NCBI RefSeq assembly: GCF_000372725.1 | Contig: NW_005198091.1 | Location: 392,728 to 456,727, forward strand | DNA length: 64,000 bases | Direction: 5' to 3' | Source of the DNA: Emiliania huxleyi CCMP1516 | Lineage: Eukaryota > Haptophyta > Isochrysidales > Noelaerhabdaceae | The notes under the pieces: generated by a model | Databases searched by the model: none | The model's input: the letters and a program-made list of their open reading frames with translations, nothing else | What the model was told of the DNA's origin: nothing | Shown here: piece after piece, positions 52,741-63,649 of the stretch | Numbering within the stretch: position 1 is the first letter of the stretch | Layout of the letters: each line of letters starts with the position of its first letter | Made by a program: the position numbers and the translations under genes

Positions 52741-54961
52741 TCAGAGATCCTCCATGTCATCGAGGTCCGCCTCCGCCTCGAAGCCGGAACCGCCGCTGTA
52801 CGCGGCGGATGCCACCGGCGACCAGGCGGCGTTGAGCTCCTTCGCCTTCTCCTCAAAGTCGACAGCCACGGCGTCCTGGTGGTCGTCCAGCCAGAGATTC
52901 ACCTCCTCGAGGGCGGCCTCCACCTCGGCCACCAGCGCCGGGTCGGCCTTGTCGGCGACGCCCTTGTCCGGGTCCGTCAGCGCCGCCTGGATGGAGAAAG
53001 CGAGGTGCTCGAGCTTGTTGCGCGCCTCCACCCGCTCCTTGACGGCGCGGTCCGCCTCCTTGTGGCGCTCGGCATCCTCCACCATCTGCTCGATCTCGGC
53101 CTGCGAGAGCCGGCCCTTCTCATTGGTCACGGTCACGCTGTTTGTGTTGCCCGACGCCGAATCCGTGGCCGAGACAGAGAGGATGCCATTGGCGTCGATC
53201 TCGAAGCTCACCTCGATCTGCGGCACGCCCCGCGGCGCTGGCACGATGCCCGAGAGCTCAAACTTGCCGAGCGCGTGGTTGTCCTTGGTCATCGCGCGCT
53301 CGCCCTCGAAGACCTGGATCATCACCGCGGGCTGGTTGTCCTGGTGGGTGGAGAAGACCTGCGACTTCTTGGTCGGGATGGTGGTGCCGCGCGGGATCAG
53401 CTGCGTCATCACGCCGCCCACCGTCGAGCACGGCGAAGCGGATGCGCGGGCAGCGCAAAAGTGTCGGATGGGAGGGCGGCGGCGGTGAGGGCGGCAGTGT
53501 GGGCGGCGGCAATGAGCGGCGGGAGTGCGGCGGCGGCAAGTTGGTGCGTGGCCGCGGCGCGAGCGAGGGTAGCGAGGGTAGCGAGGCGAGCGAGGGTAGC
53601 CGCCGTCAATCAACAGCGCATGCCGCCGCGTCGAGCACGATGATGCGGCTGCCGGCGCCGCAGAGCGGGCTGAGGATGCACCCCTGAACCGCCGCGCCGT
53701 GCGCGACCGCCTCGTCGGGATCGACGCCCGTGTTGGGCTCCTTGCCGTTGAAAAAGTCCTTCAGCATGGAGCGCACCTTGGGGATGCGGGTCGACCCGCC
53801 GACGAGGACAATCTCGTCGATCTCGCTCTTCGAGAGGGAGGTGTCCGCGAGGACCTGCTTGACTGGCTCGAGGGTCTTCTTGAAGAGGTCCGAGTTCAAC
53901 TCCTCGAAGCGCGCTCGCGTCAGCGTCTCGGAGAAGTCGATGCTGCCTGCGAAAGACTCGATCTCGAGCCGGACCTCGTGCTTGGACGAGAGCTCGCGCT
54001 TGGCGCGCTCCACCTCGCGGCGCAGCTTCTGGACCGCCGCCTTGTCGCCGGACGCGTCCACGCCGTGCCGCTTCTGGAACAGGCCGAGCATGTGCTTCAT
54101 CACGCGGTTGTCAAAGTCCTCACCGCCGAGGTGTGTGTCGCCGGCCGTCGCGAGCACCTCGAACACACCAGAGTCGATGCCGAGGAGCGAGACGTCGAAC
54201 GTGCCGCCGCCGAGGTCGAAGACGAGGATGGTCTTCTCGCCGGCGTCCTTGTCGAGGCCGTACGCGAGCGCCGCCGCTGTCGGCTCGTTCAGGATCCTCA
54301 CGACGTCAAGACCAGCAATGGTGCCGGCATCCTTGGTCGCCTGCCGCTGGCCCTCGTTGAAGTAGGCTGGAACAGTGACGACCGCCTTGGTCACTGGGTG
54401 TCCGAGGTACGCCTCTGCCGTCTCCTTCATCTTGCCAAGGATCATCGCGCTCACCTCCTCTGGTGCGAAGGACTTGGTGGTCTCACCCTGCGAGACGAGC
54501 ACACTGGGCTTGCCGCCGGCCGCCGCCTTGACCACCTCGAACGGCCAGAGCTTGCGATCCGCTGTCACTGTAGCGTCAGAGAAGAGTCGTCCGATCAGCC
54601 GCTTGACGTCGTACAGGGTGTTGGTCGGGTTGAGCGACGCCTGGTTCTTCGCTGCGTCGCCGACTAGTCGCTCTTGGTCGGTGAAGGCGACGTAGGAGGG
54701 TGTGACTCGATTGCCCATGTCGTTGGCGATGATTTCAAACTTTCCGTTCTTGTAGACAGACACCGCAGAGTACGTCGTGCCGAGGTCGATGCCGATGATG
54801 TCCTCGCCGTCGGCGGGAGGCGGCGCTTGGCCGCTGGCGCAGACGACGCACCAGGCGAGCACGAGCGTGGTGATGAGCGAGCCGACGGTCCACGAGGTGA
54901 AGAAGGACGATGAGGCGGAGGGCGATCGCGGTGAGCGCGAGCGACGCGAGCGGACTAGCAT
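52741..54961 (-). CDS. BiP-like HSP70 with anomalous interdomain region
   Basis: The first part, from the ATG at 54961 to about 53630, has an N-terminal basic stretch, a hydrophobic anchor or signal ([15 protein letters not shown]) and a complete HSP70 ATPase domain: [93 protein letters not shown]. The second part, about 53424-52741, is the substrate-binding domain ([25 protein letters not shown]-type strand [14 protein letters not shown], helical lid). The expected linker and first strand (DVTPLSLGIE) are absent. The 246 bp between them contain no AG on the coding strand, so no canonical acceptor exists. The C-terminus is DDMEDL, not HDEL/KDEL. The family is certain; the exon join is not. 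Confidence 0.8.
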
Positions 54962-55186
54962 TGCGTGAGAAACAGTTTTGGCGTGCGTCCCCCCCCTTGG
55001 TTTGGATGCGTCGGCCGGCTCGAGATGGGTAAAAAGGAACAGGTCCCACAGAGCCAGACTGAGGGGGATTGTTTTTCTCTTTTGACGGCTCTTATTTGGC
55101 CGCTTAATTTGCATGAGAGGGAGGAATGACAGATGAGAGCTCTTTGTGCATCAAGACTCTCTTTGGCGCGGCGACCCCGATCGCCT

Positions 55187-56879
55187 TCATGGCTCGCTCC
55201 CGTCGGCCGGCTGCCGCGGCGGGCGGCGGGCGACGAAGAAGATACAGTTGTACTGCATCTGGTAGAGCGACTGTGGGTTGCATGTGTAGCTGCATCTGCA
55301 CCACTCCTCGCGCTCAAACACAAAGCCGCACCTGCAAAGGGGGGGGGGGGGGCAGAGAGGCGTGGCGAGGGGCGAGGGGCGTGAGCTGGGCCAGGCTGAG
55401 GGTGGGTGGGTGTCACGCACGCGACGATGAGCGAGCGCAGCTCTTGCCACGTCAGCTCGATGGACACCTCGCCGGGCATGTCGTGGAAGTGCCACAGCAG
55501 CGGGCCCATGTTGATCCAGACGCCGCCGTCTGCAATCATCCTCCAGGCGGCCCGCACGTACTCGGAGGGGTCGTGCGCGGTGTCGACGAAGAAGAGGGTC
55601 ACCAGCGCCTCCCACGCCGCCTCCGAGTCGCGGTACACCTGCCACCGCGGCCGAGACTGACGCTTCCGGCGGGACTTGGCGCAGCAGCAGTGCAGCAGCG
55701 CTCCGGCAGACAAGGCGGGCGAGGCGGTGTCTAGCGGTTGTCTGGCGGGTGTCTAGCTGGTGTCCTGAGAGGTGGCTGTGAGGCGCGTCTGTGGTGCGTG
55801 TGCGGTGCGTGTGGTCGGCGTCTGCTAGGCGCCTCGAGGAAGTCTCCGGCGCACATCGACAGGTTGCTCTCCTCGGGCAGGTCGGAGGGAGGCACCTCGG
55901 GCGCGACGGCGGGCCGGAGCTGGTCCGCCGCGGAGACGGCGTTGCACGTCTGTAGCGCCCACGGGTGCAGCGTCACCGTCTCCTGCGCCGCGCCGAGCCT
56001 ACGTGCCACACGCCGCGCGGATGGCGCCGCCGGGAGGGAGCAGCTCCCGCTCTCGCTGCGCGCGCGGCGCCGGTTCATGAGGAAGTCGGCGGCGATGAGC
56101 ATAAAGTAGGAGAACTCGCAGCCCTGCGCCACGTAGCCCGCCATCGCAACCTCCCACACCAACCTCCCGAGGCCCGCGCCTGCAGACGTGTCGCGGACGT
56201 GTCGCGGACGTGTCGCATACGTGCCGCTCGCGACGGGGAGTCTCTCGACGCCCGCGCCTGGCAGGAGGACCCGCACGCCCTCCGGCTGCGGGAACTCCTT
56301 GCGCAGCGCGTCGAGCACCGGCCCTACAGGCGCAAACCAAGCCGCGGTGCGACACCTCGCCGCGAGGCGCAGCCGCAGCGCTGGCGGCGGCAGGCCGTGG
56401 GCCGACTCTCGCTCGGCGCGGCCCTCGGCGCCCCACTCGCGCACAAACTGCTTGAGCGTCGATTGCACCTTCTCGAGGTCCGACTCGGGCACGTAGTCCG
56501 TGCGCGAGGTTGGCACGAACCGCGTCGACCCGTCGGGCTGAGGCATCGCCACCTGCACCCTCGGGTCGTCGCCCGCGGGAACGGACGCACGGTGCGGCGC
56601 GACGAGCTGCGCGATGACGCGCGCATTCTGCTCGACAGCGGCGCGCATCCCGGCAACCTTATTGTCGACTCGCATCACGGCGCGGTCCGCGTCCGAGAGC
56701 TTGCCGTAGTGCCGCTCCAGCCGGTCGGCCTTGGCGAGGCCCCATGCACGATACTCGTCATAGGCGCGTATAATCGAGGCAAAGTGCTGATTTTCTGCCA
56801 TACTCTCGCTCTCCTGGTGATCTGGATCTTCTTCCAGATCGCGCTGTTCGGACAGCCTCTCACGCTCGCGAGTGTCCAT
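55187..56879 (-). CDS. Carnosine N-methyltransferase-like (N2227 family), five exons
   Basis: Exons 56396-56879, 56258-56323, 55833-56179, 55421-55638 and 55187-55331; 419 aa. Introns 1, 2 and 3 are GC-AG and intron 4 is GT-AG. The joined product matches CARNMT1 throughout: FASIIRAYDEYRAWGLAKAD, VREWGAEGRAERES, the SAM-binding VRVLLPGAGLGRLVWEVA (split by intron 2 after Pro), GCEFSYFMLIAADFLMNR, SMCAGDFLEVYRDSEAAW, FFVDTAHDPSEYV, GGVWINMGPLLWHF and a C-terminal YNCIFFVARRP. Expected reaction: SAM-dependent methylation of carnosine to anserine or of a related histidyl substrate. An insertion of about 25 residues after MNR looks lineage-specific. The start at 56879 is chosen because upstream frame runs into repeat DNA. 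Confidence 0.88.
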
Positions 56880-56939
56880 GCTGTTGAAAGGGTGTAGAGC
56901 GGCACAGCCGAGCGCTATTTCGATACTTCGCAAAAGAAT

Positions 56940-57660
56940 TTTCCCAAACCCGCTCCCTACAGGACGAGGCAGAAGGGAAGGACGCGACAGAGGAGGAAAT
57001 GACAAGGGAGAGAACGACGAGAATGGGACGACCGCGAGGTGGCATGAAGGTTGCAGCGAGAAGCGGAGAGAGACTGCGAAGAGAGATAGGAAGAGGCAGA
57101 CTCCCTAGGGTGGGCGACGGCCAGCGCACCACACACCTCTCCTTAAAATCCCTGTGTGGTGGCGGCGTGCCGTCCTCCCATCCCTCCCTTGGGTTGTCTG
57201 TTTTCTTTCTTTCTTTTCTTTCTTTTAGGTGTCTGTTTTCTTTCTTTCTCTTACTGGCACTAACGCAGGCAGCCGTGGGCTTTTTTCGATAAATAAGAAT
57301 TCTTGAAAAACAAGCCTCTCTCTCACAGCACACTGGCACGACAACCAGCGTCCACCCATACCGCGTTGGTGTCCAGTCCGAGCCTGGCTGTTCTTCACCT
57401 TCCTACATACATACATACGACAAGGGCGCGGACTGGCGCATAAGATTTTTTCCGGGTCGGGACTGGCGCGCACTGGCACCATCCCTCCCTTGGTTGTCTG
57501 TTTTCTTTCTTTCTTTTACTGGCACTAAAATTCGAACACAGATACACCGCAAAAGAATTTTCCGCCGTGCCTGAGTTAGTGTCAGTCCTCCCATCCCTCC
57601 CCGGAAGCTGCCTGTTTTCTTTCTTTCTGAAAGTGCGACAAAAAACAAGTGCGCGCCAGT
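56940..57660 (+). repeat. Cluster of family A modules
   Basis: 56965-57240 is a long family A copy. 57345-57420 is the segment that in copy 1 precedes it (CCACCCATACCGCG, CTACATACATACA), so the module order is swapped. CCATCCCTCCCTTGGTTGTC with TTTCTTTC runs recurs at 57177, 57480 and 57590. TACTGGCACTAA recurs at 57250 and 57518. It fills the spacer up to the start of the next gene's 3' end; 57836-57880 holds a family C fragment. Confidence 0.75.
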
Positions 57661-57917
57661 CCCGTGCCCAGTGTCGGCGTCCAAAAGAAAATACCGCGCC
57701 TAACACAACAAAGAACAAACCCCGCGCGCTGAGAAGAAAGGGATCCACACGCGACACCCAACCCCGCGCTCGCACAACGGACAAATCCGACTGTGGCCGG
57801 CGCGGCGCGGCACTGGGAGACATCTGGGAGACAGACGGAGATTTTTAGCAATACACACACATCTCTAACACCACGTTTCATGCTTTGTCGCACTGGCGAG
57901 CTAAAGAAAAATTCTTG

Positions 57918-60900
57918 TCACGTCGGCCCTGGCGCACGGCGACGCATGTACCACAGGCCCAGCAGCAGACAGCAGGCGAGCGGGATGCCAACGCCGAGGC
58001 TCAGCCCCAAGATGAGCGGTAAATCATTGTTGTCGTCATCGTCGTCGTCGTCGGCCGGCTCGAGATCGCCCGGCCCAACGCCATCCGCAGGGCCGGGGAC
58101 GGAGTCGGCGACGTTGAGCGCAGACACCCGGACTACCCGCACGCCAAAGGCGGCCGTTGCGGCATCCACGCTCCTCGTGTGCGGCTCGAGCCTCCGCGCG
58201 ACGCTCGCCGCCTCCGCACCGCTCCCGGCCAGCACTGTGGCGACGATGCGCCTCGGACCGCCCGATCCGCTCTCCGAAAGCCGCCGAACCCTGCGGGGTG
58301 AGGGCGGGTCGACGGCGACGCGGACCCGCGCCTCCTCCACGCCGGCGGCGGTGGCAAATTGCCGAGTGAAGCGGCGCTGCAGGCTGGTGGACCAGGACGC
58401 GACGACGAGGTTAAGCGTCACCGCATGCGTGGAGGGTGGGGGCGACAGAGGCGGCCGTGGTGGAGGGGGGGACAGCGGGTGTAGTGAAGGCGATGGAAGC
58501 GGCGAAGGTGGAGGTGGTGTTGGTGGCGGTGGGGAGGGTGACGTTGAGGTTGGCGGAGGGTAAGGCGACGAAGAGGGCGGAGGCGGAGAATGCGTGGCGG
58601 AGGGAGGGGGTGGCGACAGCGACGGCAGAGGAACCAAGGGCGGGGGAGGCGACAGCGGCGACAGCGAGGGTATGGGGGAAGGTAGCCGCGGCGGCGGCGG
58701 CGGTGGATGAGCGGAGAGCGCCACCGCGCCGACTGTGATGCCACATTGACTCTGCACAAGCTCAATGTTCGTCCTAAGATCCAGCCACGTCAAGTTGCCG
58801 TACACCACTATGTCCGAGAGCAGAGGATGCCCAGCGCAGCTCGGGAAGCCAACTTCGACTGCCGCCGAGAGGTCCGCGTCCGTGATGGACGCCAGGTAAT
58901 CGCCGCACATAGCGGTCCCACAAGTGGCGGCTGTTCGCTCGGGCTGGCCGGCGGCGCAAGGGTTGTCGCAGTCCTCCGCATCGTCGTCGTCGCAGTCCTC
59001 GCAGTCAGGCGGACACCTGGCGTCCAGTCCAATCAGCATGGAGTAGGCGCCCTCGCAGCTGCCGTAGTCGACTTCTGTCGAGAGGGCGAGGCGGTCGGAC
59101 AACTCGCACTGCAGGGCGACTGTCTGGAGGTGCGTCCTGAGGTACCACGCGCCCATGCCGCCGTAAGCAGTAGCGCCATTCAGGATGGAATGGGTGGCGC
59201 AGCTCGGGAAGCCAACTTCGACTGCCGCCGAGAGGTCCGCGTCCGTGATGGACGCCAGGTAATCGCCGCACGCAGCGGTCCCACAAGTGGCGGCTGTTCG
59301 CTCGGGCTGGCCTGCGGCGCAAGGGTTGTCGCAGTCCTCCGCATCGTCGTCGTCGCAGTCCTCGCAGTCAGGCGGACACCTGGCGTCCAGTCCAATCAGC
59401 ATGGAGTAGGCGCCCTCGCAGCTGCCGTAGTCGACTTCTGTCGAGAGGGCGAGGCGGTCGGACAACTCGCACTGCAGGGCGACTGTCTGGAGGTGCGTCC
59501 TGAGGTACCACGCGCCCATGCCGCCGTAAGCAGTAGCGCCATTCAGGATGGAATGGGTGGCGCAGCTCGGGAAGCCAACTTCGACTGCCGCCGAGAGGTC
59601 CGCGTCCGTGATGGACGCCAGGTAATCGCCGCACGCAGCGGTCCCACAAGTGGCGGCTGTTCGCTCGGGCTGGCCTGCGGCGCAAGGGTTGTCGCAGTCC
59701 TCCGCATCGTCGTCGTCGCAGTCCTCGCAGTCAGGCGGACACCTGGCGTCCAGTCCAATCAGCATGGAGTAGGCGCCCTCGCAGCTGCCGTAGTCGACTT
59801 CTGTCGAGAGGGCGAGGCGGTCGGACAACTCGCACTGCAGGGCGACTGTCTGGAGGTGCGTCCTGAGGTACCACGCGCCCATGCCGCCGTAAGCAGTAGC
59901 GCCATTCAGGATGGAATGGGTGGCGCAGCTCGGGAAGCCAACTTCGACTGCCGCCGAGAGGTCCGCGTCCGTGATGGACGCCAGGTAATCGCCGCACGCA
60001 GCGGTCCCACAAGTGGCGGCTGTTCGCTCGGGCTGGCCTGCGGCGCAAGGGTTGTCGCAGTCCTCCGCATCGTCGTCGTCGCAGTCCTCGCAGTCAGGCG
60101 GACACCTGGCGTCCAGTCCAATCAGCATGGAGTAGGCGCCCTCGCAGCTGCCGTAGTCGACTTCTGTCGAGAGGGCGAGGCGGTCGGACAACTCGCACTG
60201 CAGGGCGACTGTCTGGAGGTGCGTCCTGAGGTACCACGCGCCCATGCCGCCGTAAGCAGTAGCGCCATTCAGGATGGAATGGGTGGCGCAGCTCGGGAAG
60301 CCAACTTCGACTGCCGCCGAGAGGTCCGCGTCCGTGATGGACGCCAGGTAATCGCCGCACGCAGCGGTCCCACAAGTGACGGCTGTTCGCTCGGGATGGC
60401 CTGCGGCGCAAGGGTTGTCGCAGTCCTCCGCATCGTCGTCGTCGCAGTCCTCGCAGTCAGGCGGACACCTGGCGTCCAGTCCAGTCAGCATGGAGTAGGC
60501 GCCCTCGCAGCTGCTGTAGTCGACATCGCCGCCAGTGATGCACTGGGAGCACCCGCTGCTCGCGAGCGTCTGGTTGTTGACCTCGGCGCCTTCAGGATTG
60601 TCGCCGCCACAGTAGTCAGACCAAACGCTCTCGCAAGTCGCGCCTGCGGCAAAGAATAGGTCACAGCCAGCGTCTGCTTCGTTCTCCCAGTCAATTTGGG
60701 CCGTGCACACGTCCGACATGCCGCCGCCGAACAAGTTAAACAGGCTGGTGATTGCAGCTCCAGTATCAGCACTAGTTTCGCCGCCAAGGCTGTCGCCGCC
60801 AAACAGGTCGGTGAGAGCAGTGAGAGCAGGGCCGAGGGCAGCTCCAATGTCAGGCGCGGAGCCCGCCGGGTCATCATTCAGCTCTGAGCCCATCGCCGCA

Positions 60901-60941
60901 GGAGCGAAAGCTGCGACTAGCATGACCGAGAGCGATGGCAT
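57918..60941 (-). CDS. Large type I membrane protein with tandem Cys-rich repeats
   Basis: A single exon of 1007 aa. A signal peptide (LSVMLVAAFAPAAMG) is followed by about five copies of a 121-aa Cys-rich module (SCEGAYSMLIGLDARCPPDC, EDCDDDDAEDCDNPCAAG, ACGDYLASITDADLSAAVEV, GFPSCATHSILNGATAYGGM). A long Pro/Ser stretch like pherophorin or extensin spacers comes next, then a SEA-like module (VASWSTSLQRRFTRQFATAA). An Asp run (about eight residues) precedes a transmembrane helix (LILGLSLGVGIPLACCLLLG) and a short basic tail. It is likely a cell-surface protein whose repeats stand off from the membrane on a Pro-rich stalk. Asp-rich segments could bind calcium; that is inference. No enzyme motif is seen. 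Confidence 0.8.
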   Translation of the reverse strand: MPSLSVMLVAAFAPAAMGSELNDDPAGSAPDIGAALGPALTALTDLFGGDSLGGETSADTGAAITSLFNLFGGGMSDVCTAQIDWENEADAGCDLFFAAGATCESVWSDYCGGDNPEGAEVNNQTLASSGCSQCITGGDVDYSSCEGAYSMLTGLDARCPPDCEDCDDDDAEDCDNPCAAGHPERTAVTCGTAACGDYLASITDADLSAAVEVGFPSCATHSILNGATAYGGMGAWYLRTHLQTVALQCELSDRLALSTEVDYGSCEGAYSMLIGLDARCPPDCEDCDDDDAEDCDNPCAAGQPERTAATCGTAACGDYLASITDADLSAAVEVGFPSCATHSILNGATAYGGMGAWYLRTHLQTVALQCELSDRLALSTEVDYGSCEGAYSMLIGLDARCPPDCEDCDDDDAEDCDNPCAAGQPERTAATCGTAACGDYLASITDADLSAAVEVGFPSCATHSILNGATAYGGMGAWYLRTHLQTVALQCELSDRLALSTEVDYGSCEGAYSMLIGLDARCPPDCEDCDDDDAEDCDNPCAAGQPERTAATCGTAACGDYLASITDADLSAAVEVGFPSCATHSILNGATAYGGMGAWYLRTHLQTVALQCELSDRLALSTEVDYGSCEGAYSMLIGLDARCPPDCEDCDDDDAEDCDNPCAAGQPERTAATCGTAMCGDYLASITDADLSAAVEVGFPSCAGHPLLSDIVVYGNLTWLDLRTNIELVQSQCGITVGAVALSAHPPPPPPRLPSPIPSLSPLSPPPPLVPLPSLSPPPPSATHSPPPPSSSPYPPPTSTSPSPPPPTPPPPSPLPSPSLHPLSPPPPRPPLSPPPSTHAVTLNLVVASWSTSLQRRFTRQFATAAGVEEARVRVAVDPPSPRRVRRLSESGSGGPRRIVATVLAGSGAEAASVARRLEPHTRSVDAATAAFGVRVVRVSALNVADSVPGPADGVGPGDLEPADDDDDDDNNDLPLILGLSLGVGIPLACCLLLGLWYMRRRAPGPT
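58744..60525 (-). repeat. 363-bp tandem repeats, about five units
   Basis: The block GTAGTCGAC (plus strand) recurs at about 60515, 60151, 59788, 59425 and 59062, a 363-bp period. The three central units are nearly identical at DNA level; the outer two carry more differences. This implies recent unequal exchange or gene conversion, with a risk of collapsed copy number in the assembly. Confidence 0.9.
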
Positions 60942-62005
60942 CGATCGCGGCAGAACCGCAACCGATCGCGGCAGAACTCATACAAGTTGTGGCAGGTAGA
61001 GTAGTATCTAGATTTCGCGAGCATTTTTTTTTCATCCTTCTCTTTTATGTATGTAAAAGAGGGATTGCGAATGTTGGACGGAGGGTGGACGCGATCAAGG
61101 GTACCTGGTAAAACACCCCGCTATGCACCTCAGTAGTACTCGAGTACGCTCGGTCGGTGCGCCGTTTGTTTTTGGTCTGCGTTTGGTTCGATCGATGGTT
61201 CCTGCCACCTCGCGTGCGGCTCTGATCCCGACAATCGCCTGGCTACAATCTTCCCTCGAGTCGAGAGATTGCCCGATCGGCGGCGGAGCGAAGCGTACTT
61301 TCGATCTCGTTCGTTGCACGCCAGGCCAACTTTTAGTCAGAAGAAGTTGGAATTAATGCTCCCGCCCGCCCGAGGTTTGCTCGGCCGCAGGGGAGGAGTG
61401 AGGGACTACGTGAGAGAGATTTTTAGCAATACCTGAAAGAGAGGTTACAGGCGGGGTACAATACCAAACAACTCTAACACTCACTACGTGTGAGGGTGGG
61501 TGGGAGAGGGGCTGTTTCAGTGTACGTACTGTACGTTTAGCCTTACTGGGAGAAAAGGTAGAGGCTCTCTCTCTCAGTGTATGTAGGCCTTACTTACGAA
61601 CATGCTGACAGGGATGAGGAAGGAGGGCGACTCCGACCGAAGGGTGTTCGGGGTTTGTAACAACTAACAGCCTCTGCAGGAGAGTGCTCTAAATAAATAA
61701 ATAAAACGGACACACCAAACACCGGGTGGGAGAGCATATCTTCTGGCTCAACGAGGCGGAGCACTTGGAGCACTTGGAGTGCAGTCATCCACCTCACATC
61801 CAGGGCCGGGGAGCTAAGAAGCGCCCCCAGCGGGCCGGAGCCCTATGTAGTTTTTTTCCGTCTTGGAGGGAGAAGATACGGTTGGTCGCATCCGCACTTG
61901 CCGGCTTCGCTCAGAGCGACGCCTTCCCCGCCCGCCACGCGCACCACCTCCGGCGCCAGCCGCCAAATGCTGGCTCCTACCTCTGCGGATCCACACCTGT
62001 CACCG
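60942..62005. repeat. Divergent spacer with family B and C copies
   Basis: 61410-61485 is family C (GAGAGAGATTTTTAGCAATA, then AACTCTAACACTCAC) with a 30-bp insertion relative to other copies. 61685-61715 (AAATAAATAAATAAAACGGACAC, shortened here to its repeat) matches 10025-10046. 61755-61825 is family B (GAGCACTTGGAGCACTTGG). No gene is recognised. Confidence 0.65.
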
Positions 62006-63178
62006 ATGCAAACCTCCTCAATCTCCACCGGTTCGCGCCTCTATGACCGGCTCATGCATGGCATGTCGAGTGATTGGGCCAGCAAAGTGACTGGGATGCT
62101 CCTCGCGTCCTCAGTCGACCTCTCTGCGCTCCTCGAGGGCCCTCCCGCCGAGCTCGACGTGCTCGTGGCTCGTGCCATAAGCAGCGTCGATGCTGCGGCA
62201 CTGGAGGCTCTCATGGGCGCCCTCGCACTCTCCCAGGAGGGTGTGGGAGACATGGGAGCGATCCCGTGGACGGTGGCGGGCCGCAGCCTGCGCACCGAAG
62301 AGGTGCCCGTTACGAGCGACGTGCGGGTCAGCGTGTGGCTCCGCGCGCCCGTCGACCTCCCCTTCGCCGCGGACATCTATGTTGCGCAGTCGGGCGGCCG
62401 TCTCGTCAAGGTGGGCACGCTCACCCCCCGCTGCCCGACCCTCGACGGCGTGCAGCTGTTGAGCGGCAGCGCGCGGCTGGTCGTCTCGCTCGCCGAAGAA
62501 GTCCGGCCGGCGGCACCCGCCCGCCGCCCGCTCGTGCACTTGGACGCCTCGACGCAGCTCGCGGCCGCCAAGCAGACGAAGAGGGCCAGAGGTGAAGACG
62601 AAGCAGGCCCGGAGGCCCTCGCTGGAGACGGAGTCGGAGACGCGGCCGGCCTGGCGGCCCAGGCGGGGCTGCGCAAGGAGACGGCGGAGGCGTTCGCGCG
62701 GGCAGCGTCCGGCTCTCCCGTCGAGGCCCACTCGCCGCACGGGGTGGCCGAATTTGTGCGCGGTCGGCTCGAGGAGCAGCGGAGGGACGTGTGCGCGACA
62801 GCCGTGCAGTGCGTGGGCGTCCTGCACACGCTGGGCCTCCTCGCGCGCGTCGAGGAGGTCGTGGCCCGCGGCGGAGAGACGATCGGCGACGGCGGCGAGG
62901 GCGGCGGCGAGGGCGGCGGCGCGGGCGAGGGGTGCGGCGCGGGTGCGGCCGGGCCTCGGCTGCGCTCTGCGGGCGGGATCTTCCTCAAGCTCCTGCGCGA
63001 GGACGGCGAGCGGGGCGTGGCGGGCGCAGAGGCGGCCTGGCAGAGGATCCGCTCCGACGGCGTCGCGCTGCGCAAGGCGCAGGCGCGCAAGCGGGCGGAG
63101 CTGCGCAAGGCGCGGAGCGCGCGCAGCAGCTCCCTCGCCGCCGGCCGCGAGCGCCAGGCGCCGCAGGCCAGCGCGTAG
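62006..63178 (+). CDS. PHAX RNA-binding-domain-like protein
   Basis: A single exon of 390 aa from the ATG at 62006; the frame is open to 61898, but upstream sequence is repeat-like. The N-terminal half (SRLYDRLMHGMSSDWASKVT, PWTVAGRSLRTEEVPVTSDV, RVSVWLRAPVDLPFAADIYV) is unrecognised. The C-terminal part has GVAEFVRGRLEEQRRDVCAT, VGVLHTLGLLARVEEVVARG, a Gly-rich insert, then RLRSAGGIFLKLLRED. The helix order and the R-x-x-GGxFLxLL signature resemble the PHAX RNA-binding domain of the snRNA/snoRNA export adaptor. The Arg/Lys-rich C-terminus fits RNA binding. Similarity is moderate and from memory. Confidence 0.55.
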   Translation: MQTSSISTGSRLYDRLMHGMSSDWASKVTGMLLASSVDLSALLEGPPAELDVLVARAISSVDAAALEALMGALALSQEGVGDMGAIPWTVAGRSLRTEEVPVTSDVRVSVWLRAPVDLPFAADIYVAQSGGRLVKVGTLTPRCPTLDGVQLLSGSARLVVSLAEEVRPAAPARRPLVHLDASTQLAAAKQTKRARGEDEAGPEALAGDGVGDAAGLAAQAGLRKETAEAFARAASGSPVEAHSPHGVAEFVRGRLEEQRRDVCATAVQCVGVLHTLGLLARVEEVVARGGETIGDGGEGGGEGGGAGEGCGAGAAGPRLRSAGGIFLKLLREDGERGVAGAEAAWQRIRSDGVALRKAQARKRAELRKARSARSSSLAAGRERQAPQASA

Positions 63179-63640
63179 GCGACACGGCGGGAGGTGCTTC
63201 GAGACGCCGCGTCGGGCGAGGGCTAGCCCCTCTCGCTCTCTAGCCGCTCGCGATGTCCGAACACACGCGCATATAGTCCCCCATGCCGAATAGCCCCGCG
63301 TTAGCATACACGTAACCCCGCACACACGGACACGCGATGAGAAGGGGCGGGCGCTCTACGTATCTGCTTCTCCCTCTGCATCGTGCATGTTACACCTCTC
63401 TCAAATGAGAAATATCCAGTATCGTGTCCGCCGGGCGCGCGAGTGACGAGAGCTGCACTGTGGGTAAAAAAGACGACTTTGCGCCCACCGGCGCCACACG
63501 CGACCCGCAACCACGCCGACACGCCGTCACTTTCATCGTTCGCGAGAGCGGCGAGGCGCGCAGACAGACAGGTGAGAGCTATTTTTTAATGCAACCTCTG
63601 ATTTGCTCGTCCGCGTCCACCAGCGACCAGGGCTCCTGGG
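63179..63640. other. Intergenic, nothing recognised
   Basis: The 3' flank of the PHAX-like gene and the 5' flank of the next gene. No repeat or gene is recognised. Confidence 0.4.
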
Positions 63641-63649
63641 GACTCGAAA

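Noticed and set aside
58707..60659. 650-codon plus-strand open frame
   Set aside because: It is antisense to the 1007-aa repeat protein; its periodicity is that of the 363-bp repeats and it has no signal peptide, anchor or family motif.
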